The translations under genes and the position numbers were made by a program. Positions 1 to 9,341 of a stretch of 64,000 nucleotides of DNA are shown here, one piece after another. The stretch is taken from contig CALSTP010000001.1 in the NCBI GenBank assembly GCA_943789305.1, positions 844,178 to 908,177 on the forward strand, in the 5' to 3' direction. The notes beneath the pieces were generated by a model. The model had not been told where the DNA came from and did not search any database. It saw nothing but the letters and a program-made list of their open reading frames with translations. Within the stretch, counting starts at the first letter, position 1, and the number at the start of each line of letters is the position of its first letter. This DNA is from an uncultured Flavobacteriaceae bacterium (GTDB lineage: Bacteria; Bacteroidota; Bacteroidia; Flavobacteriales; Flavobacteriaceae).

Positions 1-1764
1 GGCAAAGACATTTTCTTTACTTCCTCTTTTTACCGCCATAGGTTTTAACGACCCACTTTCGGCTGCAGCATATGGTTTTATTTGAAATTCCAAGAATTTG
101 GAGCTTCCTCTTCCTTCCAACTTAACCGGCAAGCTCTTTTGGTTTATTTTCCATCCTTTGGGATGACTCAATTCGATTGCACCTTCATAACTTTCTCCAT
201 AACTGGTTACATTTAATCGGACAATTTGCGCTTCATCATTCGCAAAAAGGAATACGGGTTGATCAAATGTAACTCCTAGCTTGGGCAAAATATAAAAAGG
301 GTTGATTACCTCGCCACGAACAGGGTCTGTTTTGCGGTGTTTTACCGAGGTATTAAACGGAATCGAAACCCCGTATATGTTCAGGTAATATTCTATTGTA
401 ATGGGTCTGGGAGTTTGTGGTTTTCCAATCCAATCTTTATTTTCAATAGAAAAAGTTCCTAGGCTTCCTTTCTCTAAAAGCCAGTAGGGAGTACTGAGCG
501 AATGGTCTAGAGTTACATCAAAAGAATAACTAAAACGATTGTTAGGTTTTAGTATCTGATCTAATTTTTTGAGTCCATCAACTGTTTTTATTTTTTCTAG
601 TTTTATCGAGTGTAAACTTTGTTGTACGGCATTAAGATTAATTTTCAATTGCTCTCCACCAATTCCATATAATCGCTCTGCATTAAATTGCATTTGAACA
701 CCTAAACAATCAAGAATCAGTTGTTTGGTTTCTGCAAGTTTTCTTTTTTTCCATAGTGTGGCTGGAAGTTTTTCAATTTCTTGATGAATTTTCACTAGGG
801 CATTTACACTTTTTTCGGGTTGTTTAAAATCGAAAGTTTGAAGTGCAGTTTCAATCAATTTTCCGACAGATGAACCTCCTTTAAGTCTCGACCAAGTTGT
901 ATTGATTCCTTCAAAAGGATCATTAGATTTTGGACGTTCCCCTTCAATAATTTCGATGTATTCTGTTCTTTTTCCAAGACTTGGTGCACTGCCAAATCCC
1001 TGAGATTTGTGAGAACTACGACTAGCGGCTGCAATTGAACTATTTGAAGTACCAGTTAATGGATCATAAATACCAATTTCAAGAGCTAAAAGATTATTTT
1101 TATCAGCTTTTTCAAAATTTTCTCTACTTCCATAGAACCACCAGGAAGTATTGAAAAACAGACGTTTGGGTTGCCAAACTTTGATATTGTCCAGTTGTTC
1201 AGGATAGGATTTTGGGTCATTACTTAAGGCAAAAGCTTCTTTGCTTAACAAGGCTGAAGAGGTATGATGACCGTGGGTTCTCCCTGCTGTTCTGTGGTCG
1301 AAGCGATTAATAATGATATCTGGTTGAAAAGCACGAATACGACCTATTACTTCTCCTAAAATTTGTTCTTTATCCCATATCTTTAAAGTTTCATTGGGGT
1401 GCTTTGAATACCCAAAATCAATTGCAGAACTAAAGTATTGATTTCCATTATCAATACTTCGAGCTTTGATAAGTTCTTCCGTTCGGATAACACCCAATAA
1501 GGCTCTTAGTTCATTTCCAATTAGATTTTGACCTCCATCTCCTCGAGTCAGCGAAAGATAAGCGGTATGAGCATTAACATGATTAGACAAATAAGAAATT
1601 AATGCTGTATTTTCATCATCGGGATGAGCAGCGATGTATAATGCTGATCCCAAAAAGTTTAACTTTTCGAGCTGTTTATAAATTTCTGTACTAGGTTGTT
1701 GTCCATAATTAAGATTAAATACCAAACAAATGAAAAGAAAGGAGACAAAGGTTTTATTTTTCAT
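1..1764 (-). CDS. PIG-L family deacetylase, secreted (3' part outside window)
   Basis: I read 588 codons from an ATG at 1764 running off the left edge, so the C-terminus is missing. The product starts with a Sec signal peptide (about residues 1-21) and then shows AHPDDE at residues 46-51 and a THGHH segment near residue 145, the metal-binding features of the PIG-L/LmbE fold. Family members are zinc hydrolases that remove acetyl or other acyl groups from amino sugars and related substrates. Large secreted versions of this size are common in Bacteroidota but their substrate is not known to me. The start lies one base after the stop of the upstream secreted protein, so it is probably the last visible gene of the 4.5-1 kb operon. 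The second half (beta-rich, no motif I recognise) is probably a substrate-binding region. Confidence 0.85.
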   Translation of the reverse strand, partial: MKNKTFVSFLFICLVFNLNYGQQPSTEIYKQLEKLNFLGSALYIAAHPDDENTALISYLSNHVNAHTAYLSLTRGDGGQNLIGNELRALLGVIRTEELIKARSIDNGNQYFSSAIDFGYSKHPNETLKIWDKEQILGEVIGRIRAFQPDIIINRFDHRTAGRTHGHHTSSALLSKEAFALSNDPKSYPEQLDNIKVWQPKRLFFNTSWWFYGSRENFEKADKNNLLALEIGIYDPLTGTSNSSIAAASRSSHKSQGFGSAPSLGKRTEYIEIIEGERPKSNDPFEGINTTWSRLKGGSSVGKLIETALQTFDFKQPEKSVNALVKIHQEIEKLPATLWKKRKLAETKQLILDCLGVQMQFNAERLYGIGGEQLKINLNAVQQSLHSIKLEKIKTVDGLKKLDQILKPNNRFSYSFDVTLDHSLSTPYWLLEKGSLGTFSIENKDWIGKPQTPRPITIEYYLNIYGVSIPFNTSVKHRKTDPVRGEVINPFYILPKLGVTFDQPVFLFANDEAQIVRLNVTSYGESYEGAIELSHPKGWKINQKSLPVKLEGRGSSKFLEFQIKPYAAAESGSLKPMAVKRGSKENVFA

Positions 1765-1765
1765 A

Positions 1766-2635
1766 TTAATCGAGTTTAAATGGAACACGGAATTTTTCTG
1801 AGGCATTATTATTTTCATTCCAATATTGCCTTCTTTCTGTATGGATTCGTTTGGCTGTTGAAGTCAATTCTTTTCCATTCTTAATCGTTTGTTCAACCCA
1901 TCCCTCTATCGTATGAGGAAAATCATTTAAAAACTTAATGGCTAAATACCGTTTTAGTAGGGGATACGCTATGGTGTAGATTGTATATTTTTCGTTTATC
2001 TCTATGGATGAATTGGCTCTGTATGCCTCAATTTTTTCATGATTCATTCTACTGCTTTCTAAGCTTGGAATCAGCATTAATTTTCCTTGTGGTAGTGCTT
2101 GAGGTTTGAGGCGAATTAAATTCCAAAGCTCATCCTCGGTAAGATTCTTTTCTAAATTGAAATTTTGATCTGCTTCCCCTTCAAAATAGGAATGAGAAGT
2201 GATATTAATTTTTTCTTCATTAACATTCATTTGCAAATAGCTTTGACCACACCATTCTTGAATTGAAGCACTATTTTTGATCACAGCTTGTGGGGTCCTA
2301 AGTTGACTAAAAGAACTACTCATAATCGAGTAAGGATATATCCCTGTGAGGAATTTTTTTGTTCGGTTCAATTTTAAAACTGGCAAAGTTTCTTTTGATT
2401 TTTGATTGGCCTTTACTTGTTCTTTTTTTAAAAAATCTTCAGTAACAAAAAGCAATACAGCAGTACCCTCTCGATTTTCACCATAACGAGATTGACTTAA
2501 AGCATATGAACTAATTTCCGCATGTCCGTCAAACCAATGTGCTTTGAATTGTTCAGAAACCCTTTGTGCATTGCTGTTCATTAGGCCCCAAAAAAAGACT
2601 AGTGTGAAAAGAGTTTTGTTGTTTTGTTTTTTCAT
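1766..2635 (-). CDS. Secreted conserved flavobacterial protein next to maf
   Basis: The protein has 289 residues with a signal peptide (about residues 1-23, ending SNAQ). No enzyme motif is visible. The segment HWFDGHAEISSYALSQ and the phrase GIYPYSIM resemble a conserved flavobacterial family that is often labelled septum formation inhibitor Maf in databases only because it sits beside the true maf gene. It has none of the Maf motifs, so I would not transfer that name. It starts four bases after the maf stop and ends one base before the PIG-L start, so it is co-transcribed with both. Role unknown; location periplasm or outer membrane. Confidence 0.8.
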   Translation of the reverse strand: MKKQNNKTLFTLVFFWGLMNSNAQRVSEQFKAHWFDGHAEISSYALSQSRYGENREGTAVLLFVTEDFLKKEQVKANQKSKETLPVLKLNRTKKFLTGIYPYSIMSSSFSQLRTPQAVIKNSASIQEWCGQSYLQMNVNEEKINITSHSYFEGEADQNFNLEKNLTEDELWNLIRLKPQALPQGKLMLIPSLESSRMNHEKIEAYRANSSIEINEKYTIYTIAYPLLKRYLAIKFLNDFPHTIEGWVEQTIKNGKELTSTAKRIHTERRQYWNENNNASEKFRVPFKLD

Positions 2636-2639
2636 TTGT

Positions 2640-3239
2640 TTAATTAGAAGTGAGTTTTTCTAAGTACTGCAATACTTGTGCCATTGGTAATCCTACTATA
2701 TTGGTATAACTTCCTTTAATCTTTTCAATAGCTGTAGTTCCGATCCATTCTTGAATTCCATAGGCCCCAGCTTTATCCATAGGTTTAAACTCATTTACAT
2801 AATACTCAATTTCTGAACTCGAAAGTTTCTTGAAAGTAACCGAACTGGTTTCGTTAATTATATTTTGTTGATTTTTTTGGGTAAAACAAACTGAAGTGAT
2901 TACTTGATGACTTTTACCCGAAAGTTGAAATAACATTTTTTTGGCTTCCTCTTTGTTTTCGGGTTTCCCAAAATACTGCTCATTACCCCAAACAATGGTA
3001 TCAGCAGTAACAACAATTTGATTCGGTTCGAGATCCTCAAGAAAGGGTTCAGCTTTTAGTTTTACTAAATAATCTGATATCTCTACACCTTTTAGCTTGG
3101 GGTCGAAAATTTCATCTACTTCAAAAGTCTTTACTGAAAATGGGATACCTAACTCCTTTAAAAACTGTTTTCTTCTGGGTGAATTTGAAGCTAAAATGAT
3201 TTCATAGGATTTGAATTTATCAGCGTACATCCTAATCAT
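2640..3239 (-). CDS. maf: Maf-like nucleoside triphosphate pyrophosphatase
   Basis: The protein (199 residues) carries the Maf hallmarks: ASNSPRR near residues 17-23, VDE in the next segment, and ADTIVW. Maf proteins hydrolyse non-canonical or modified nucleotides such as dTTP/UTP analogues to monophosphates and act in the cytoplasm as house-cleaning enzymes. The first ATG overlaps the end of the KdsC gene by eight bases; a second in-frame ATG three codons on (about 3230) would also be acceptable and would almost abolish the overlap. It is the third gene of the operon that begins at 4510. Confidence 0.93.
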   Translation of the reverse strand: MIRMYADKFKSYEIILASNSPRRKQFLKELGIPFSVKTFEVDEIFDPKLKGVEISDYLVKLKAEPFLEDLEPNQIVVTADTIVWGNEQYFGKPENKEEAKKMLFQLSGKSHQVITSVCFTQKNQQNIINETSSVTFKKLSSSEIEYYVNEFKPMDKAGAYGIQEWIGTTAIEKIKGSYTNIVGLPMAQVLQYLEKLTSN

Positions 3240-3762
3240 TTTTGGCCCCTAAGTTGGTTTTCCATTTTCCTTGGACTCGAAGAACTTGTTCAATTATGTC
3301 TCGAACACAACCTTCCCCACCTTTTTTATGTGAAACATAGTCAGAAACTTCTTTTACATCAATTACAGCGTCTTGTGGGCAGCATGCTACTCCAACTTTA
3401 GTCATTACTTCGATGTCTGGAGCATCATCTCCCATGTAAACGATTTCTTCAGGATTAAGGTGATAACTGAAAATAAAATCTTCAAAAGGTTCTATTTTGT
3501 GATGTGCACCTAAGTACACACTGTCAACCCCCAAAGCTTTAAGTCTGCTTCGCACTCCTTCATTTGTTCCTCCTGAAATAATGGCAATTTTAAAATCTTG
3601 TTCCAATGCCAATTTCATGGCATATCCATCTTTGGTATTCATTTCACGATACATTTCACCAGTGGTTGTTATTAGAACATTACCGTTGGTTAAAACGCCA
3701 TCAACGTCAAAAATAAAAGCTTTAACGTGGTTCAGATTTTCTTTATAATTTGCTTTGTTCAT
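3232..3762 (-). CDS. kdsC: KdsC-type HAD phosphatase (KDO 8-phosphate phosphatase)
   Basis: This is a 176-residue C0-type HAD phosphatase without a cap domain, the usual size of KdsC. Motif I FDVDGVLTNG is at residues 18-27 (nucleophile D19, acid/base D21), motif II ISGG at 62-65, and motif IV GDDAPD near 111. The family removes phosphate from 3-deoxy-D-manno-octulosonate 8-phosphate in lipopolysaccharide core synthesis. It overlaps the DUF2520 gene by 20 bases and maf by 8, so the three are translationally coupled. Confidence 0.9.
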   Translation of the reverse strand: MNKANYKENLNHVKAFIFDVDGVLTNGNVLITTTGEMYREMNTKDGYAMKLALEQDFKIAIISGGTNEGVRSRLKALGVDSVYLGAHHKIEPFEDFIFSYHLNPEEIVYMGDDAPDIEVMTKVGVACCPQDAVIDVKEVSDYVSHKKGGEGCVRDIIEQVLRVQGKWKTNLGAKND

Positions 3763-4510
3763 TGTTTTTTTGAATGGATTCTGTAAGGTATAAATATAAG
3801 TTTTTAATGTCGGGATCAGGGAATTGATCTTGATGTTTTTGAAGGGTATTTTTATCGTTTCTTAATGCTGGTCCTGTTTGTGCATCTTTTGGGGTCATAT
3901 TTTCGATTTTTGCTGCGGTTTCTTTAATCAAGGGTTGAAGTAAATTGAAAGAAATATTTTGTTCTTTACAAATCATATCTCCCAAATGATACAAATGATT
4001 AGTGAAATTGTTGACAAAAACAGCTGCTGTATGCAAGTTCAACCTTTGTTCAGAATTAATTTTGTTGGTGTTGTTTCCAAGTGCAGAAGCCAATTCGAAA
4101 AGAGTTTGATAACTGGTTTCATTATTTGCTTCAATGCATATTGGGATGTTTTCAAAATTAACATCTCTGTTTTTTGAAAAGGTTTGTAAGGGATAAATAA
4201 CACCATAATTATCTGATTCATTTAATACTGACATGGGTACACTTCCAGCTGTATGAGCAATTACTCCTTTTAAATGTTTTAATTGTTTAGCAATCTTCGG
4301 TATTGTGTCATCGCTCAGAGCAAGAAGATACACATCAGCTTTTTTTAGCTCCTTTATTTGATTTGTAACTGGAACTTCTTTCTTGTATTGATTTATTGAA
4401 TCTAGAGAGCGATTGTACCATTGAACAACTTCAGTTTTTTTAGAGCTGTTAAAATTCCGAAACAAATGAGTACCAATATTTCCGGCACCCAGAATAATAA
4501 TTTTAATCAT
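3743..4510 (-). CDS. Rossmann-like and DUF2520 domain protein
   Basis: From the ATG at 4510 the protein begins MIKIIILGAGNIGTHLF, a dinucleotide-binding GxGxxG loop at residues 8-13, as in ProC-like reductases. A longer reading frame starting at 4528 adds six residues that do not fit the fold, so I prefer 4510. The C-terminal half has YPLQTFSK and NLHTAAVFVNNFTNHL, the conserved blocks of DUF2520. The family is predicted to be an NAD(P)-dependent oxidoreductase; the substrate is unknown. It heads the operon with kdsC and maf and is divergent from the small membrane protein at 4566. Confidence 0.85.
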   Translation of the reverse strand: MIKIIILGAGNIGTHLFRNFNSSKKTEVVQWYNRSLDSINQYKKEVPVTNQIKELKKADVYLLALSDDTIPKIAKQLKHLKGVIAHTAGSVPMSVLNESDNYGVIYPLQTFSKNRDVNFENIPICIEANNETSYQTLFELASALGNNTNKINSEQRLNLHTAAVFVNNFTNHLYHLGDMICKEQNISFNLLQPLIKETAAKIENMTPKDAQTGPALRNDKNTLQKHQDQFPDPDIKNLYLYLTESIQKNNEQSKL

Positions 4511-4565
4511 ATTATAAAAGTAAAACATTATTTGTTTAAATTTAAAGTCCTAAATCATATTAACC

Positions 4566-4856
4566 ATGTCTTTATACCTAAAATTACGCGGAATTTATTT
4601 ATCCTATTATTTACTTGCTGTTGCAGCTTCTATTATCATAATTTCTGTTGTTGGATCCATCAATGTTATGATTATTAATATGGGCGGAAATGACGGAAAA
4701 GCAATCCTCGAAATGGCTTTAGTTAGAGTAGCATCTATGGGGTTTTTATTTACTGTTCTCGCTCAAATAAAACCGGTTTATGTATTTAATTTTTTTATTT
4801 GGGGAATGCTTTTTCAAATTATTTTTTTGGTTTTAAAAATTTTCATTGAGTTTTAA
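4566..4856 (+). CDS. Small hydrophobic membrane protein of unknown function
   Basis: The product has 96 residues, begins MSLYLKLRGIYLSYYLL and contains about three hydrophobic stretches (roughly residues 10-32, 50-65 and 68-94), so it is almost certainly an inner-membrane protein. I do not recognise a family. It is divergent from the DUF2520 gene and stops 15 bases before the broken truncated haemoglobin, in the same frame as its first half. Its position just before ccsBA may hint at a respiratory role, but that is only inference. Confidence 0.65.
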   Translation: MSLYLKLRGIYLSYYLLAVAASIIIISVVGSINVMIINMGGNDGKAILEMALVRVASMGFLFTVLAQIKPVYVFNFFIWGMLFQIIFLVLKIFIEF

Positions 4857-4871
4857 AAAAAAAGTTGTTTT

Positions 4872-5259
4872 ATAAAAAAAGAAATTAAAAATAGGGCAGA
4901 TGTTTTTTTCTTAGTTGACAACTTTTATACAAAAGTTGGAACGAATTCTATTTTGGAACCAATTTTCAATGATGCAATTGATGATTGGCAACACCACTTG
5001 GAACATCTTACGAACTTTTGGGAATCGATTTTATTTTTTAAAAAAATTCAATGAAGATCCATTAAAAGTCCACCTTAGAGTTGATTTGGAAAATAACAAA
5101 TCTATTGAAGCTCGACATTTTGGAATTTGGCTGAATCTTTGGTATGATAAGTTAGATACTTATTACGAAGGAAGTTCAGTAGAATTAGCTAAGAATCGTG
5201 CACGTAAAATGGAAACTAAAATTATGATAAGCATATTTGAAGGGAGATCCAAAGTTTAA
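4872..5259 (+). pseudogene. Group III truncated haemoglobin, frameshifted
   Basis: Two overlapping frames together give one globin. The first half (from about 4872) reads KKEIKNRADVFFLVDNFYTKV followed by PIFNDAIDDWQHHLEHL and FWESILFF, which is the N-terminal pattern of group III truncated haemoglobins. The second half reads KKFNEDPLKVHLRVD, HFGIWLNLW and AKNRARKMETKI, the C-terminal pattern, but one frame over. The frames meet in a T6A7 run at 5034-5046: removing one A restores a continuous protein of about 129 residues. The first codon is ATA where an ATG is expected, and no other start is in frame. The second half could be read alone from an in-frame TTG/ATG near 4915, but that would translate the wrong frame for the first 40 residues. 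Two lesions suggest a dead gene; a sequencing slip remains possible for the frameshift only. Confidence 0.8.
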
Positions 5260-5316
5260 ATAACCTTATTAACATAGTTTTATCATCATTTGAAGGACTA
5301 TTTGAATTGCATCAAG

Positions 5317-5324
5317 TATCTTTG
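5317..5324 (+). promoter_or_regulatory. Candidate -7 box (TATCTTTG) of ccsBA
   Basis: TATCTTTG fits the Bacteroidota -7 consensus TAnnTTTG exactly. No TTG sits at the ideal 17-23 base distance upstream (a TTTG at 5289-5292 is 24 bases away). The box overlaps the GTG at 5324, so that GTG cannot be the start if the promoter is real; the ATG at 5348 is favoured. Confidence 0.45.
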
Positions 5325-5347
5325 TGCAAAATTTCAGAATCATTTTA

Positions 5348-8300
5348 ATGAAGGATAAATTACTTACCTACCTTGCTTCTAATCGTTTAATGAGTTCACT
5401 TTTTATAGCTTTTCCTACTGCGATGGGAATAGGAACTTTTTTAGAAACATGGTACTCAACTGACGCCGCCAAAATTTGGATATACAATGCATGGTGGTTT
5501 GAGTTAATGATGGGCTTGTTTGTATTCAGTTTCATAGGGAACATGTTTAAATACAAACTTTTTAGAAAAGAGAAATGGGCAGTTTTGTGTATTCACCTTT
5601 CTTTTGTTTTAATATTAGTAGGTGCTTTTATAACGCGTTACATTGGTTATGAAGGGATGATGCCCATTCGCGAAGGAGAATCAACTAATGTTTTTTTGTC
5701 TGAAAAAACTTTTTTAGAAATTTTGGTTGACGGTAAGTTCGGGGGTCGTGACTTGCGAAAGCAATTAATGAATGAGGTTCTTTTGTCGGAACACGTAGCT
5801 CATGATTTTGAGATTCAAGATGATTTTAAGGGTCAAGACTTTTCGATTCATTTTGTAGATTATCTAGAAAATGCAACTGAGGGTCTTGTTTTAGATCCTG
5901 AAGGTGAACGATATTTAAAAATTGTTGAAGCAAGCGATGGAAGTAGACACGATCATTACATCAAAGAAGGGGAGGTGGTTAATATCCACAACCTACTTTT
6001 TACCCTTAATAACCCTATAGATGGTGCAACCAATATTGAGGTCATTGATGGAGAATACTTTGTTAGTAGTCCTTTTGAAGGGACTTTTATGCGCATGGCC
6101 GATCAGTTTCAAGGGCAGTTGGTTAAAGACAGTCTTCAACCACTTCAACTTAGGTCGTTATATGCTTTACCTAATTTTCAATTTGTAATCCCCGAGCCGG
6201 TTCTGAGAGGAAAATTTGATATAGTCAAAGCCGAAGAAGACCAAGCAGTTCAGCAAGATGCTTTGCGTTTAGAAATTGAAACCCAAGATCAGGCAAAATT
6301 AATTACCGTATTGGGTGGAAAGGGTTTGACTAATGACCCTAAGAAAATTACAGTAGGTAATCTTGAGTTTTATGTAAAATATGGATCAAAATCTCTTGAA
6401 CTCCCTTTCCATATAAAATTGAAAGATTTTATTGCAGAACGCTATCCAGGGACAGAAAAAAGTTATTCTTCTTTTAAAAGTAAAATTGTAGTTGAAAACG
6501 AAGATCCTTATGATTATGATATTTACATGAATCATGTTTTGGATCAAGACGGTTATCGTTTTTTTCAATCCTCTTTTTCTCCTGATGAAAAAGGAACAGT
6601 ACTTTCAGTTAATCACGACTTTTGGGGGACTTGGGTAACTTATTCTGGTTATTTTCTTTTATACCTGAGTTTGATGGGAATTTTTTTCATTGGAAAAACT
6701 CGTTTTAAAAACTTATCCAAAAGCTTAGATAAAATTAAAGCCCAAAAAGCAAAGCTCACTTTAATATTGTTGCTAGCACTTTCATCGGGATGGTCTCAAG
6801 GTCACCAACATAATAAAAGTCAAATTAACTTTGATTCATTGGTTGTTGCCGATTCTTTTTCCAAAGAACATGCCCTTAAGTTTGGTTCTCTGGTCATACA
6901 AGACTTGGGAGGACGAATGAAACCTGCTAACACTTTTTCTTCAGAACTATTGAGAAAAGTTAGTAAATCGGATACATACAATGGAATGGATTCTAATCAG
7001 GTTTTATTATCTATTTTGAATGCACCTGCGCTTTGGTACAATATTCCAATTATTAACTTGCGAAGAGGTAACGATTCCATTCGAGCGATCACTGGTATTG
7101 ATGCTAAAGCTAAATATGCTCCTTTGGTTTCATTTTTTGATGAAACTGGGGTTTATAAACTTTCTTCTCAATTGGAAAGTGCTTATCGTGCAGCAATTCC
7201 TAACCAATTTCAAAAAGATTTCATTGAAATAGACAAACGCGTAAATCTGCTTTACGCCGCTTTAGAAGGAAAAGTTTTACGAATTTTTCCTGTCCCAGAA
7301 GACAAAAATAACAAGTGGGTTTCTTTTCCAGAATTGGAAGAAGCTAATTTTAAAGGAACAGATTCTTTATATGTTCGAAACGTATTGCCGCTTTATTTTC
7401 AATCTCTAAGAGCTGGAAAAACATCAAACGATTACAGACAAGCCGAAGAATTATTGGAAAGTCTTGTTGGGTTTCAAAAAAGATATGGAGCTGAGGTAAG
7501 ACCCTCGGAAGATAAAATCCATGCTGAAATAATGTACAACAAATACGATATTTTTAAACAGCTATTCAGCTGGTATCTTTATGTAGGCAGCTTGTTTTTT
7601 ATAGTCCTTATGGTTCAGATTTTCAAAAATTCCAAGTGGATCAACTGGAGCATTATTTTCTTCAAATCCTCAATTATATTTTTATTTTTATTGCATACGG
7701 CCGGACTCATTGCACGTTGGTTTGTATCTGGGCATGCTCCGTGGAGTGATGCTTACGAATCTATGATTTATGTAGCTTGGGCAACAATGTTTTTTGGTTT
7801 TGCTTTTGGAAGAAAATCAAATTTGACCCTAGCTGCTACAACTTTTGTAGTCTCGATGATTTTGATGATTTCTCATTGGAACTGGATGGATCCTTCAATA
7901 GCAAACTTACAACCGGTTTTAGACAGTTATTGGTTGATGATCCACGTAGCGGTAATTGTTGGAAGTTACGGACCTTTAGCTTTGAGTATGATCATTGGGG
8001 TTGTAACTTTATTTTTGATTTTATTGACTACTAAGAAAAATAAAACCCGAATTGCTTTGAACGTCAAAGAGCTTACCATCGTTAATGAGCTTTCTCTAAC
8101 GGTTGGTCTTATTATGCTTACCATAGGGAATTTTTTGGGTGGTATGTGGGCTAACGAAAGTTGGGGACGATACTGGGGTTGGGATCCCAAAGAAACATGG
8201 GCTTTAATCAGCATTATGATTTATGCTTTTGTAATCCATATGCGACTGATACCAGCTCTCAAAGGTCGTTGGTTGTTTAACCTTGCGAGTGTAGTTGCTT

Positions 8301-8467
8301 TTGGAAGTATAATGATGACTTTTTTTGGGGTTAATTTTTACCTTTCTGGATTACATTCATATGCAAGTGGAGATAAGATCATCACACCCGATTTTGTTTA
8401 TTATGCAATCCTCTTTGTAACCCTTTTGGGGGGAGCATCTTACTGGAAATTCAAAAAAATGTATTGA
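5348..8467 (+). CDS. ccsA: CcsBA fused cytochrome c biogenesis protein (ResB-CcsA)
   Basis: This is a fused System II cytochrome c synthase of about 1039 residues. The first part (residues about 1-460) has the ResB/CcsB pattern: several N-terminal membrane spans, a long periplasmic domain and a returning span near 430-455. The second part (from about 740) is CcsA, with many membrane spans and the haem-handling WWD motif WGRYWGWDPKETW near residues 940-951, plus conserved His residues in the flanking spans. The protein carries haem across the inner membrane and attaches it to apocytochrome c at CxxCH. A short hydrophobic segment ending SGWSQGHQH around residue 475 looks like a former signal peptide at the join. 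I chose the ATG at 5348 because the upstream GTG at 5324 lies inside a promoter-like box. Confidence 0.93.
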   Translation: MKDKLLTYLASNRLMSSLFIAFPTAMGIGTFLETWYSTDAAKIWIYNAWWFELMMGLFVFSFIGNMFKYKLFRKEKWAVLCIHLSFVLILVGAFITRYIGYEGMMPIREGESTNVFLSEKTFLEILVDGKFGGRDLRKQLMNEVLLSEHVAHDFEIQDDFKGQDFSIHFVDYLENATEGLVLDPEGERYLKIVEASDGSRHDHYIKEGEVVNIHNLLFTLNNPIDGATNIEVIDGEYFVSSPFEGTFMRMADQFQGQLVKDSLQPLQLRSLYALPNFQFVIPEPVLRGKFDIVKAEEDQAVQQDALRLEIETQDQAKLITVLGGKGLTNDPKKITVGNLEFYVKYGSKSLELPFHIKLKDFIAERYPGTEKSYSSFKSKIVVENEDPYDYDIYMNHVLDQDGYRFFQSSFSPDEKGTVLSVNHDFWGTWVTYSGYFLLYLSLMGIFFIGKTRFKNLSKSLDKIKAQKAKLTLILLLALSSGWSQGHQHNKSQINFDSLVVADSFSKEHALKFGSLVIQDLGGRMKPANTFSSELLRKVSKSDTYNGMDSNQVLLSILNAPALWYNIPIINLRRGNDSIRAITGIDAKAKYAPLVSFFDETGVYKLSSQLESAYRAAIPNQFQKDFIEIDKRVNLLYAALEGKVLRIFPVPEDKNNKWVSFPELEEANFKGTDSLYVRNVLPLYFQSLRAGKTSNDYRQAEELLESLVGFQKRYGAEVRPSEDKIHAEIMYNKYDIFKQLFSWYLYVGSLFFIVLMVQIFKNSKWINWSIIFFKSSIIFLFLLHTAGLIARWFVSGHAPWSDAYESMIYVAWATMFFGFAFGRKSNLTLAATTFVVSMILMISHWNWMDPSIANLQPVLDSYWLMIHVAVIVGSYGPLALSMIIGVVTLFLILLTTKKNKTRIALNVKELTIVNELSLTVGLIMLTIGNFLGGMWANESWGRYWGWDPKETWALISIMIYAFVIHMRLIPALKGRWLFNLASVVAFGSIMMTFFGVNFYLSGLHSYASGDKIITPDFVYYAILFVTLLGGASYWKFKKMY

Positions 8468-8477
8468 TAAATTAGTG

Positions 8478-9338
8478 ATGAAAGGTAATTTCAGCAAACA
8501 TTTTTTAGAGCTTACATTTGCTACACTTTTTATTAGTACCTCCGGAGTTTTAGGAAAACATATTGCATTGGATCCTCCTATTATCATTTGGTGCAGAGCT
8601 TTTCTTGCATTGTTTGTTCTTTATTTTTATTGCCACTACAAAAAAATTAACTTAAAAATCCAATCTATAAAAGATATTCCAACTTTAATGTTGAGCGGAA
8701 TATTTATGGCGGGTCATTGGATCACTTATTTTTATGCCCTAAAGTTATCTAATGTTGCACTTGGTATACTTTCTTTGTACACCTTTCCAGTAATAACGGC
8801 TTTATTAGAACCCTTTTTTGTTAAGTCTAAAATAAGTTTGATCCAAGTTTTTCTTGGCCTTTTGATTTTGATAGGACTATACGTGTTGTTACCCGAATTT
8901 GATATTGAAAATAATCAGGTATTGGGGATTTTTGTGGGTGTTTTTTCTGCATTGCTTTATGCGCTCAGAACCCTACTTTTGAAGCCACATGTAAAAAAAT
9001 ACAGTGGAACAGTTATTATTTTTCATCAAATGATCATTGTAAGTGTTCTGCTTATTCCATTCTTGTTTTTTATGGATGTTTCTGCAATACCCTCTCAGAT
9101 GCCCTATCTTTTAATGCTTGCTTTGATTACAACAGCACTTGGGCATACTCTTTTCGTGAAAAGCCTAAATTATTTTGAAGTAAGTACCGCTAGTATAATA
9201 AGTAGTTTACAGCCAATCTTTGGCATAATTTTAGCATATATTTTTTTAAACGAAATACCGTCCATGAATGTTTATTTTGGTGGTTTTATTATCCTGTTTA
9301 CCGTAGTTATAGAAAGCTTGCGTTCCAAGAAATTATAA
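8478..9338 (+). CDS. EamA/DMT family transporter
   Basis: The product (about 286 residues) consists of two repeats of five hydrophobic spans, the layout of the EamA drug/metabolite transporter superfamily. The first repeat has the typical MAGHWITYFYALKLSNVALG and the second TTALGHTLFVKSLNYF and ASIISSLQPIFGIILAY. Family members export or import metabolites across the inner membrane; the substrate cannot be told from sequence. The gene starts 10 bases after the ccsBA stop (a GTG three bases earlier is also in frame) and leads into the lipoprotein at 9342. Confidence 0.85.
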   Translation: MKGNFSKHFLELTFATLFISTSGVLGKHIALDPPIIIWCRAFLALFVLYFYCHYKKINLKIQSIKDIPTLMLSGIFMAGHWITYFYALKLSNVALGILSLYTFPVITALLEPFFVKSKISLIQVFLGLLILIGLYVLLPEFDIENNQVLGIFVGVFSALLYALRTLLLKPHVKKYSGTVIIFHQMIIVSVLLIPFLFFMDVSAIPSQMPYLLMLALITTALGHTLFVKSLNYFEVSTASIISSLQPIFGIILAYIFLNEIPSMNVYFGGFIILFTVVIESLRSKKL

Positions 9339-9341
9339 ATA

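Noticed and set aside
1766-2635. Naming the secreted 289-residue protein Maf
   Set aside because: It has no Maf motif; the true Maf is the neighbouring gene at 2640-3239.
5034-5046. T6A7 run in the truncated haemoglobin as a programmed frameshift site
   Set aside because: Restoring the globin needs a +1 shift (one extra A), while such slippery runs usually promote -1. The absence of a normal start codon also points to a dead gene.
4915-5259. Treating the 114-codon frame as an intact gene
   Set aside because: Its first 40 codons are out of phase with the globin and give an unrelated sequence; only the second part is globin.
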